From Colwellia sp. (GTDB lineage Bacteria > Pseudomonadota > Gammaproteobacteria > Enterobacterales > Alteromonadaceae), in NCBI GenBank assembly GCA_003521815.1, contig DPHE01000002.1, forward strand, positions 19,813 to 38,626: 18,814 bases of DNA. Reading direction: 5' to 3'. Position numbers and translations under genes: made by a program. Under the pieces are notes generated by a model. It made no database searches. It was not told where the DNA came from and was given only the letters and a program-made list of their open reading frames with translations. Below are positions 8,835 to 15,248 of this stretch, piece by piece; the first letter of the stretch is position 1, and the number at the start of each line of letters is the position of its first letter.

Positions 8835-9470
8835 TTAGGAGTGTTTATTTAATTCTAATTGAACAGCATCAACAATCGCTTCGGGCTCTGTTAAATAGAA
8901 ATTATGATTGAGCAAAATTAACTCTTCGCCAATAGCGAGTAATAATGCAGGGATAGCCTCTGTATTTATTATTTCTTGAAGCGAATAGATTTCTTCTAAT
9001 TGTATTAAAACATCATTGTTAAGTTTGTCTTTAAAAATCTTTGCGGGTGGCGATATTTTTAACGTTGCTATGATGTCGTCAAAGTCAGACTGTTTAGCTA
9101 ATTTATTACCTTGTTCAAAGTGTGCCTGTTGCAATGCATTGAGTAACGCTAGTGCTAATTTTGGGGTTTTATATTGCGCCCAAGTCATTAAGTTGGCTGA
9201 CAACGTTGAATTGGTAGTGTGATCAAGTATATCCTGGTAATTACTTGAAAAACTAATGTTGGCAACATCTTCTACTGCATCGAGTATTGCATTTTTGCTA
9301 TTGATATTACTATCATTTCTACCGTCAAAATAAGCCGTGTGCCATAAATGTAATTCAATGTCAGGAAAGGCTTCGGTGATCTCATTAATAAGTGGCGTTA
9401 CTACATAACTCCAAGGACAATGATTGTCATAAAGAAAAAATAACTGAGCGGATGGTATGGATGTTGTCAT
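8835..9470 (-). CDS. DsbA-family thioredoxin-fold protein with a CPWS active site
   Basis: The 211-residue protein starts with a thioredoxin-fold beta strand and active-site loop (LFFLYDNHCPWSYVVTPLI, residues 10-28). A long helical insertion follows, then a probable cis-proline loop, EAIPALLL (171-178). This layout is that of DsbA/FrnE-like and 2-hydroxychromene-2-carboxylate isomerase-like proteins. Where family members usually have CPWC or similar, this one has C18-P-W-S21, and Cys18 is the only cysteine in the whole protein. No signal peptide is visible, so a cytosolic location is inferred. A dithiol oxidase or isomerase mechanism is not possible with one cysteine; a glutathione-dependent or monothiol role is conceivable but unproven. 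It is the first gene of the minus-strand operon ahead of map, with AGG before the ATG. The fold assignment is fairly confident; the function is unknown. Confidence 0.72.
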   Translation of the reverse strand: MTTSIPSAQLFFLYDNHCPWSYVVTPLINEITEAFPDIELHLWHTAYFDGRNDSNINSKNAILDAVEDVANISFSSNYQDILDHTTNSTLSANLMTWAQYKTPKLALALLNALQQAHFEQGNKLAKQSDFDDIIATLKISPPAKIFKDKLNNDVLIQLEEIYSLQEIINTEAIPALLLAIGEELILLNHNFYLTEPEAIVDAVQLELNKHS

Positions 9471-9565
9471 TGTTTACCTAAAATAGTTAAGATTTACTTT
9501 GATTTTACTTCATATAACAGCGATTTTAACGCGATATTGTTCAATAGCCCAGATAATTTTTTTTC

Positions 9566-9594
9566 TAGTTAAATTATCTGTTTTATGGTATAAA
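9566..9594 (+). promoter_or_regulatory. Extended -10 promoter for rpsB-tsf
   Basis: TGG immediately precedes TATAAA (9589-9594), forming an extended -10 element. Seventeen bases upstream is a poor -35 match (TAGTTA, 9566-9571), as expected where the extended -10 compensates. The following GTTCCGCGC is an unusually GC-rich discriminator in this AT-rich DNA. That combination is typical of growth-rate and ppGpp-controlled ribosomal promoters, and conserved extended -10 promoters are known for gammaproteobacterial rpsB. The predicted start near 9601-9603 gives a leader of about 275 bases. Confidence 0.65.
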
Positions 9595-9601
9595 GTTCCG
9601 C

Positions 9602-9878
9602 GCTGAAATTATTGTTATTATTTGATTGCTTTCTAGTATTAGAATTTAAACGTAATATCGTTAATTTTAGTGTCAATTAAATCGGTCAGCTTATCTCTTT
9701 AATATGAATTAAAGGTGAGTTGATTTTATTATAAACTCACATACATCTATTAAAGGTATACCGGGGTGCTCTGCTTATTTATATCTTGTTAGTTATTCTA
9801 TTAATTAACTTAAGATAGTAGCAAAAAGAGTCGTGTATATTGGGTGTATGAACGCTTAACCCCATAAAGGAAATTTAA
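9602..9878 (+). promoter_or_regulatory. rpsB mRNA leader, candidate S2 autoregulatory region
   Basis: In E. coli the rpsB leader mediates repression of rpsB-tsf by S2, and it is catalogued as the t44/tff RNA. Here the leader contains a 7-bp hairpin (GTGAGTT 9715-9721 with AACTCAC 9734-9740). Near the gene, GGGT (9842-9845) can pair with ACCC (9859-9862) directly before the AAGGA ribosome site (9867-9871). A further GGGGT (9763-9767) could pair with the same ACCCC (9859-9863). The equivalence to the E. coli element is inferred from position; I could not align the two. Confidence 0.5.
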
Positions 9879-10607
9879 ATGTCAAACGTTTCAATGCGCG
9901 ATATGCTTAAAGCTGGTGTTCATTTTGGTCACAAAACTCGTTACTGGAATCCAAAAATGAAACCATTCATTTTCGGTGCTCGCGATAAAGTTCATATCAT
10001 CAACCTTGAACAAACACTTCCAATGTTTAATGAAGCACTTGCTTTTATTAACAATGTTTCTTCTAAAAAAGGTAAGGTTTTATTTGTTGGTACTAAACGT
10101 GCTGCAAGTGAAGCAATTAAAGACGCTGCGATAAAATCTGATCAGTTTTTCGTTAATCATCGTTGGTTAGGTGGTATGTTGACTAACTGGAAAACAGTTC
10201 GTCAATCAATCAAACGTTTAAAAGATCTTGAATCTCAAAGCACTGACGGTACTTTTGAAGCTTTAACTAAAAAAGAAGCGTTAATGCGTACTCGTGAAAT
10301 GGAAAAGCTTGATAAAAGCTTAGGTGGTATTAAGAACATGGGTGGTTTACCTGATGTTATCTTTATCATCGATGCTGACCACGAGCACATTGCTATTAAA
10401 GAAGCAAACAACCTAGGTATCCCAGTAATTTCTGTTGTTGATACTAACTCAAACCCTGACAACATTGATTACATTGTTCCAGGTAACGATGATGCAATCC
10501 GTGCAGTAACTTTATACTGTGACGCTATTGCTAACGCCGTGATTTCTGGTCGTGAGCAAAACATCGTTGTACAAGCAGAAAAAGACGGTTTTGTTGAAAC
10601 TGAATAA
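9879..10607 (+). CDS. rpsB: 30S ribosomal protein S2
   Basis: The protein has 242 residues (E. coli S2 has 241). It binds late to the 30S subunit and, with S1, is needed for mRNA binding. The diagnostic N-terminus MRDMLKAGVHFGHKTRYWNP (residues 6-25), then VHIINLEQTLPMF (38-50), RWLGGMLTNW (94-103) and PDVIFIIDADHEHIAIKEA (159-177) are all present. The ATG follows AAGGA at seven bases. It is first in the rpsB-tsf unit behind a long structured leader. Codon choice looks more biased than in neighbouring genes, as expected for high expression. Confidence 0.99.
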   Translation: MSNVSMRDMLKAGVHFGHKTRYWNPKMKPFIFGARDKVHIINLEQTLPMFNEALAFINNVSSKKGKVLFVGTKRAASEAIKDAAIKSDQFFVNHRWLGGMLTNWKTVRQSIKRLKDLESQSTDGTFEALTKKEALMRTREMEKLDKSLGGIKNMGGLPDVIFIIDADHEHIAIKEANNLGIPVISVVDTNSNPDNIDYIVPGNDDAIRAVTLYCDAIANAVISGREQNIVVQAEKDGFVETE

Positions 10608-10657
10608 TTACACCGACTAAATATAGTCATGTAGTTAAGTAAAACATTTCGTTTACT

Positions 10658-10720
10658 CATAAAAACATTGTTAGCACGGGTTATAATTCTAGAAGTTATA
10701 GTTCAAGCAATGTTTTTATG
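10658..10720 (+). terminator. rpsB-tsf intercistronic hairpin, possible partial terminator
   Basis: A perfect 13-bp stem (CATAAAAACATTG 10658-10670 with CAATGTTTTTATG 10708-10720) encloses a second small stem (TATAA 10682-10686 with TTATA 10696-10700). The right arm contains a T5 run but no separate U-tract follows, so termination would be weak. The position resembles the attenuator-like structure between rpsB and tsf in E. coli, which lowers tsf relative to rpsB. An mRNA-stabilising or processing hairpin is the alternative. Confidence 0.55.
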
Positions 10721-10814
10721 ACACCCTAATTTACACTTTATTCCCGTAACTTTGTTGTTTTATCACATGACGTTAATCGTTATACGGGGATAACTGAAAA
10801 CAGAGGAATTACCT

Positions 10815-11687
10815 ATGACAGTTACAGCTGCAATGGTTAAAGAACTTCGTGCACGCACAGCTGCAGGCATGATGGATTGTAAAAAAGCGTTACAAGAAGC
10901 TGAAGGCGACATGGAACTTGCGATTGAAAATATGCGTAAGAACGGCCAAGCAAAAGCGGCTAAAAAAGCAGGAAATATCGCTGCTGAAGGCACCATTTTA
11001 ATTAAAACTGTTGACGGTGTTGCGGCACTTGTTGAAGTAAACTGTCAAACAGATTTTGTTGCTAAAGATGATAACTTCTTAGGTTTTGCTAATGCAGTTG
11101 CTGATGCAGCGATTGCTTCAAAAGCAACAATTGAAGAGTTACAAGCACAATTTGAAGAACAACGAATTACACTAGTGACTAAAATTGGTGAAAACATCAA
11201 TGTTCGTCGTGTTGAATACATTGAAGGTGCTACGTTAGCATCATATAGTCATGGTGCTACTATCGGTGTTGTTGTTTCAGGTGAAGGTGATGCGGAATCA
11301 TTAAAGCACATTGCAATGCATGTTGCTGCAAGTAAGCCGGATTTCGTTAACCCTGAAGATGTGCCTGCAGCAGTTGTTGATAATGAACAACGTATTCAGT
11401 TAGACATATTAAAAGCTGAAAACGATGCATTAGATGAAAACAAAAAGAAACCTGTTGATTTACTTGAAAAGATTATCATCGGCCGTATGAAGAAATTTAC
11501 AGGCGAAGTATCTTTAACTGGTCAAGCGTTCATCATGGAACCTAAAAAGACTGTTGGTGCAGTATTGAAAGAAAAAGGTATTACAGTAGCTAGCTTCGTT
11601 CGTTTAGAAGTTGGTGAAGGTATTGCTAAGAAAGAAGAAGATTTTGCTGCTGAAGTTGAAGCACAAATTGCTGCTGCTAAAGCTTAA
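10815..11687 (+). CDS. tsf: Elongation factor Ts
   Basis: EF-Ts is the guanine nucleotide exchange factor that recycles EF-Tu-GDP in the cytosol. It has 290 residues (E. coli 283). The N-terminal UBA-like domain carries the signature LRARTAAGMMDCKKAL (11-26). The core has TDFVAKDDNF (79-88), with Asp80 and Phe81 in the same positions as the E. coli residues that insert into EF-Tu near the Mg site. The C-terminal module has KKPVDLLEKIIIGRM and MEPKKTVGAVL. AGAGGA lies just ahead of the ATG. The 207-base gap from rpsB contains strong secondary structure, and an intrinsic terminator follows at 11813-11849. Confidence 0.99.
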   Translation: MTVTAAMVKELRARTAAGMMDCKKALQEAEGDMELAIENMRKNGQAKAAKKAGNIAAEGTILIKTVDGVAALVEVNCQTDFVAKDDNFLGFANAVADAAIASKATIEELQAQFEEQRITLVTKIGENINVRRVEYIEGATLASYSHGATIGVVVSGEGDAESLKHIAMHVAASKPDFVNPEDVPAAVVDNEQRIQLDILKAENDALDENKKKPVDLLEKIIIGRMKKFTGEVSLTGQAFIMEPKKTVGAVLKEKGITVASFVRLEVGEGIAKKEEDFAAEVEAQIAAAKA

Positions 11688-11812
11688 TTCGTCCTATTTG
11701 AACGACTAATTTCGTTGCATTCGTTTTTTTACTTAGTTACATATAGTTATATGCGCCTAAGGTAAAAAAACTCAAGCGCCTTGTTATTCGCTCAACTAGT
11801 TAGAATTAGTCT

Positions 11813-11849
11813 AAAACGTCTACCTTGTTTATCAAGTTAGGCGTTTTTT
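11813..11849 (+). terminator. Intrinsic terminator of rpsB-tsf
   Basis: AAAACGTCTACCTTG (11813-11827) pairs with CAAGTTAGGCGTTTT (11833-11847), with one G-T wobble and one mismatch, a five-base loop (TTTAT) and a T6 run. It lies 125 bases after tsf and 137 before pyrH, so pyrH needs its own promoter in 11850-11986. TTCGTG (11905) with TAAAAT (11927), spaced 16, is a weak candidate. Confidence 0.85.
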
Positions 11850-11986
11850 ATTGCCTGTATTTTAAGCAAAGTAATAGAAGAATAGAGTTTTTTCAGTTAA
11901 TCCTTTCGTGACTGTGTGAAACGTATTAAAATAACTGCGGTTAATTTTAGCCAAAGTACTCCATCATCAATAGGAACTTATCTCTT

Positions 11987-12715
11987 ATGAGTGTTAATTC
12001 AAGACCAACTTATCGTCGTATTCTTCTCAAACTTAGTGGCGAAGCACTAATGGGGGATGAGGGCTTTGGAATTGATCCTAAAGTGCTTGATCGTATGGCT
12101 CAAGAAATTAAAGAATTAGTTGAGATGGATGTCCAAGTCGGTCTTGTTATTGGTGGAGGGAATTTATTTCGTGGTGCGGGTCTCGCTGAAGCAGGTATGA
12201 ACCGAGTAGTGGGTGACCAAATGGGTATGCTAGCTACCGTGATGAATGGTTTAGCAATGCGTGACGCATTACACCGTGCTTTTGTTAATACTCGTTTGAT
12301 GTCTGCTATTGATTTAGCTGGCGTGTGTGAACGCTACAACTGGGCAAATGCAATTAGTTTACTAAAATCGGGTCGCGTGGTTATTTTTTCTGCGGGCACA
12401 GGCAATCCTTTCTTTACTACGGATTCTGCCGCCTGTTTACGTGGTGTTGAAATTGAAGCCGATGTCGTATTAAAAGCAACAAAAGTTGATGGGATTTATT
12501 CTGAAGACCCAGTTAAAAATCCAGAGGCTGAATTATATAGTAGCCTAACCTTTGACCAAGTATTAGATAAAGAGTTAAAGGTGATGGATTTAGCCGCTTT
12601 TACTTTAGCGCGTGATCATAATATGCCAATTCGTGTCTTTAACATGAATAAACCTGGCGCACTCAAATCTGTGGTGATGGGAAGTAATGAAGGTACTGTT
12701 ATTATTAATAAATAA
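11987..12715 (+). CDS. pyrH: UMP kinase (uridylate kinase)
   Basis: PyrH phosphorylates UMP to UDP with ATP in pyrimidine nucleotide synthesis. The bacterial enzyme belongs to the amino-acid kinase family, is hexameric, and is regulated by GTP and UTP. The 242 residues (E. coli 241) include RRILLKLSGEALMG (10-23), IGGGNLFRGAGL (55-66), DQMGMLATVMNGLAM (77-91), GTGNPFFTTDSAA (136-148) and KATKVDGIYSEDP (162-174). All phosphate- and UMP-binding loops look intact. The ATG at 11987 follows a weak purine run (AGGA about 15 bases upstream), so the ribosome site is poor. It begins the pyrH-frr-uppS-cdsA-dxr-rseP-bamA series after the tsf terminator. Confidence 0.98.
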   Translation: MSVNSRPTYRRILLKLSGEALMGDEGFGIDPKVLDRMAQEIKELVEMDVQVGLVIGGGNLFRGAGLAEAGMNRVVGDQMGMLATVMNGLAMRDALHRAFVNTRLMSAIDLAGVCERYNWANAISLLKSGRVVIFSAGTGNPFFTTDSAACLRGVEIEADVVLKATKVDGIYSEDPVKNPEAELYSSLTFDQVLDKELKVMDLAAFTLARDHNMPIRVFNMNKPGALKSVVMGSNEGTVIINK

Positions 12716-12780
12716 TAGGCAATACTTAATTAGCAAGTTAGTATCATATAATAATATTTGAATTTTTTAGGAAGAATCAC

Positions 12781-13338
12781 GTGATAGATGAAATTAAACA
12801 AGATGCGCAAGAGCGTATGGCAAAAAGCATAGAGTCTTTAAAGAGTAGCCTTAATAAAGTTAGAACGGGTCGTGCTCATGCATCTTTGCTTGATAATATT
12901 AGTGTTGATTACTACGGTATGGAAACACCGTTGAGTCAAGTGGGTAATATTTCAGTACCCGATGCGCGTAATTTATCAATTACTGTTTTTGATAAAGGTA
13001 TGATTAGTGCTGTTGAAAAAGCTATTATGAAATCTGATTTAGGTTTGAACCCACAATCTAATGGCACGCTAATTCGTATTCCATTACCACCACTGACTGA
13101 AGAACGTCGTAAAGATTTAGTGAAAGTGGTTCGGGGTGAAGCTGAAGGGGGTAAAGTTGCTATTCGTAATATTCGCCGTGATGCAAACTCTGACTTTAAA
13201 AGTTTACTTAAAGAAAAGGATATCAGTGAAGATGAGCATCATCAAGCCGAAGATGGTATTCAAAAAATTACTGATACTTATATTAAGCAAATTGATGAAG
13301 TATTAGCAAAGAAAGAAGCCGAGTTAATGGAAATCTAA
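12781..13338 (+). CDS. frr: Ribosome recycling factor
   Basis: RRF acts with EF-G to split post-termination ribosomes. The length, 185 residues, equals E. coli RRF. Visible segments are the long-helix start KSIESLKSSLNKVRTGRAHAS (16-36, with the conserved RTGRA), the small beta domain VDYYGMETPLSQVGNISVPD, GLNPQSNGTLIRIPLPPLTEERR and VAIRNIRRDAN. The start is GTG, supported by TTAGGAAG ending six bases upstream. It is 65 bases after pyrH. Its stop codon is embedded in the first arm of a terminator-like hairpin ahead of uppS. Confidence 0.98.
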   Translation: MIDEIKQDAQERMAKSIESLKSSLNKVRTGRAHASLLDNISVDYYGMETPLSQVGNISVPDARNLSITVFDKGMISAVEKAIMKSDLGLNPQSNGTLIRIPLPPLTEERRKDLVKVVRGEAEGGKVAIRNIRRDANSDFKSLLKEKDISEDEHHQAEDGIQKITDTYIKQIDEVLAKKEAELMEI

Positions 13339-13390
13339 AAACGTCTGCTGAAATTACGCCAGAAAGTCGCAAAACTGATGGACGTTTTTT
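13337..13390 (+). terminator. Terminator-like hairpin between frr and uppS
   Basis: AAAAACGTC (13337-13345, overlapping the frr stop codon) pairs perfectly with GACGTTTTT (13381-13389), in a run of six Ts. The 35-base loop is long for an efficient terminator, so partial termination or attenuation is more plausible than a full stop. No room remains for a promoter between it and uppS, so uppS must depend on readthrough. Confidence 0.45.
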
Positions 13391-13396
13391 GTATAT

Positions 13397-14164
13397 ATGG
13401 AAAGGATGATTGTGGCAACTGATTTAGTCTTCAAAAAGGATGTAAAAAAAACACCGCAACATATTGCCATCATTATGGATGGTAATGGTCGTTGGGGGCA
13501 AGCTCAAGGTAAAGGACGTATTGCAGGGCATAAAGCGGGTGTGGAATCTGTTCGCGCTGTTGTTAGAGGTGCGCGTAAAGCAGAAGTAAAAGCGTTGACG
13601 CTGTTTGCTTTTAGTAGTGAAAATTGGCAACGACCAGAAAAAGAAGTAAGTATGTTGATGGATTTGTTTATGTTTGTATTAACTAAAGAAGTTAAACGTT
13701 TACATAAAAACAATATTCGCTTTCAAGTGATTGGTGATTTAAGCCGATTTTCAGATAAATTACAAAAAAGTATTACTAAATCTGAGCAATTAACAGCAAA
13801 TAATACGGGCTTAGTTTTATCTGTTGCGGCAAATTACGGCGGACGTTGGGATATTACTAATGCGGCTAAAAACCTTGCTAGTCAAGTACTAAATAATGAC
13901 ATAAGTATTGATGATATAAATGAAGAGTCATTAAATAAACATACCTGTTTAGCGCAACTGCCAAGGCTAGATTTATTAATTCGAACGGGCGGTGATTATC
14001 GAATTAGTAACTTCTTATTGTGGCAAGCAGCGTATGCTGAGTTTTATTTTACAGATGTACTATGGCCGGACTTCAATGAAAGTGAGTTTGCACAAGCTAT
14101 TGATGTTTTTGATCAACGAGAACGACGTTTCGGCAAAACAGGTGAACAAGTCGTCAATACATAG
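13397..14164 (+). CDS. uppS: Undecaprenyl diphosphate synthase (cis-prenyltransferase)
   Basis: UppS extends farnesyl diphosphate with eight isopentenyl units to C55 undecaprenyl diphosphate, the lipid carrier for peptidoglycan and O-antigen. The motif HIAIIMDGNGRWG (22-34 from the ATG at 13397) holds the catalytic aspartate. FAFSSENW and DLLIRTGGDYRISNFLLWQ follow, then AYAEFYFTDVLWPDF. The usual GGEHRISNF reads GGDYRISNF, a mild deviation. The ATG at 13397 gives 255 residues, but the AAAGGA at 13401-13406 lies inside that reading and is ideally placed for the in-frame GTG at 13412. I think GTG 13412 (250 residues) is the true start. The gene lies close behind frr. Confidence 0.96.
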   Translation: MERMIVATDLVFKKDVKKTPQHIAIIMDGNGRWGQAQGKGRIAGHKAGVESVRAVVRGARKAEVKALTLFAFSSENWQRPEKEVSMLMDLFMFVLTKEVKRLHKNNIRFQVIGDLSRFSDKLQKSITKSEQLTANNTGLVLSVAANYGGRWDITNAAKNLASQVLNNDISIDDINEESLNKHTCLAQLPRLDLLIRTGGDYRISNFLLWQAAYAEFYFTDVLWPDFNESEFAQAIDVFDQRERRFGKTGEQVVNT

Positions 14165-14192
14165 TTGATATGAATAACTAACAAATTGCACA

Positions 14193-14230
14193 CTGTTTGT
14201 GGATATTATTCTATGAATACCAACAAACAG
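14193..14230 (+). repeat. Imperfect inverted repeat (hairpin) between uppS and cdsA
   Basis: CTGTTTGTGG...TATT (14193-14207) pairs with AATACCAACAAACAG (14216-14230): 14 base pairs with one bulged A on each side and an 8-base loop. No U-tract follows, so it is not a classical terminator. It occupies the centre of the 168-base gap before cdsA, whose remaining sequence holds only the AAGGA ribosome site. Confidence 0.6.
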
Positions 14231-14332
14231 GTAGAAATATATTAATAATAAAAAAAGTAGTAAAGGTATGTTTTATTTGAGTTTATTCTCTTCGGAAATT
14301 TAAACCTATCACTACGATAAAAAGGATATAAA

Positions 14333-15199
14333 TTGCTTAAACAACGAATTATTACCGCATTGATTTTAGCGCCTGCGGCAATCTTAGCTATATTTTATTT
14401 ACCATTAGCCTATTTCGCAGCCTTATTAATGATTATTATCGGTATTGGTGCTTGGGAGTGGGGCCCGTTAATGGGCTTTAAAAGCAAAACTAAACGCATA
14501 AGTTTTGTTGCCACTACCCTTGTTCTAATTGGTGCTATATGGTTTTTATTATCTCCTAGTGATTTATGGCTTAATAGCAAAGAGTTACATAGTTATGCGG
14601 TGGCTCTATTATGGCTAGCTGTTGCTTGGTGGGTTTTTTCTGCTTTTTTGATGTTTTCTTATCCTAATTCAAGTAGCTTTTGGTCTAAGCATCGCTCTGT
14701 TCGTGGCATGTTTGGCTGGTTAACCCTCGTACCTACTTGGGTCGCTTTAATGGTCATCCGTACTAATGATTATCAAGCTGACGCTTATCATGGTGCTCAA
14801 TTATTAATGTTTTTATTTTTGATGGTATGGAGTGCTGATGTAGGAGCTTATTTTGTCGGTAAAGCCATAGGTAAAAATAAATTGATGCCCAATGTTAGTC
14901 CAGGTAAAACCTTTGAAGGCTTTTTAGGGGGTGTTGTGTCTGCTTGTCTATTGGTCGCTGTTGCTGCTTACAATCTTAACTGGTCTAGCGAGCAAGTTGT
15001 CACAGTCTTACTGGTGACTGTGTTAATTACGACAGTGTCTGTGCTAGGTGATCTTAATGAAAGTATGTTTAAGCGCCAAGCAGGGGTTAAAGATAGCGGT
15101 TCTATTTTACCCGGACATGGTGGTATTTTAGATAGAATTGACAGCCTTACGGCGACAGCACCGGTTTTTGCTCTTTGTTATGTGTTATTCGGTTGGTAG
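14333..15199 (+). CDS. cdsA: Phosphatidate cytidylyltransferase (CDP-diacylglycerol synthase)
   Basis: CdsA makes CDP-diacylglycerol from phosphatidic acid and CTP in the inner membrane, the branch point for all phospholipids. The 288-residue protein is strongly hydrophobic, with about eight membrane segments (near 5-45, 57-73, 87-108, 125-143, 155-176, 195-213, 221-240 and 273-287). The family signature is complete at 244-270 (SMFKRQ, then KDSGS, PGHGGILDRID), preceded by SPGKTFEGFLGG (189-200). The start is TTG, chosen for AAAAGGA a few bases upstream and agreement with the family N-terminus (LKQRIITALIL). Dxr follows 49 bases later. Confidence 0.97.
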   Translation: MLKQRIITALILAPAAILAIFYLPLAYFAALLMIIIGIGAWEWGPLMGFKSKTKRISFVATTLVLIGAIWFLLSPSDLWLNSKELHSYAVALLWLAVAWWVFSAFLMFSYPNSSSFWSKHRSVRGMFGWLTLVPTWVALMVIRTNDYQADAYHGAQLLMFLFLMVWSADVGAYFVGKAIGKNKLMPNVSPGKTFEGFLGGVVSACLLVAVAAYNLNWSSEQVVTVLLVTVLITTVSVLGDLNESMFKRQAGVKDSGSILPGHGGILDRIDSLTATAPVFALCYVLFGW

Positions 15200-15248
15200 C
15201 GGTGTCTGAAAGTTTAGTTGAAAAAAAATAATATGTTAAAAAGTATAT

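Larger units (their letters stand above)
9471..9878. other. 408-base divergent intergenic region: rpsB promoter and leader; promoter side of the map operon
   Basis: No coding sequence is visible on either strand. It contains a 10-bp inverted repeat (9550-9559 with 9571-9580), an extended -10 promoter reading toward rpsB, a hairpin at 9715-9740, two G-rich segments able to pair with the ACCCC beside the ribosome site, and the AAGGA site itself. The minus-strand operon must start near 9480-9540, but I could not pick out a convincing promoter there. Confidence 0.7.

Noticed and set aside
9471..9878. Hidden small gene or riboswitch in the rpsB upstream region
   Set aside because: No open frame of useful length with a ribosome site was seen, and no known riboswitch signature is recognisable. 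Leader structure explains the region better.
12716..12780. TATAAT (12747-12752) as a separate frr promoter
   Set aside because: No acceptable -35 box or TG extension is present, and the segment is so AT-rich that a chance match is likely.
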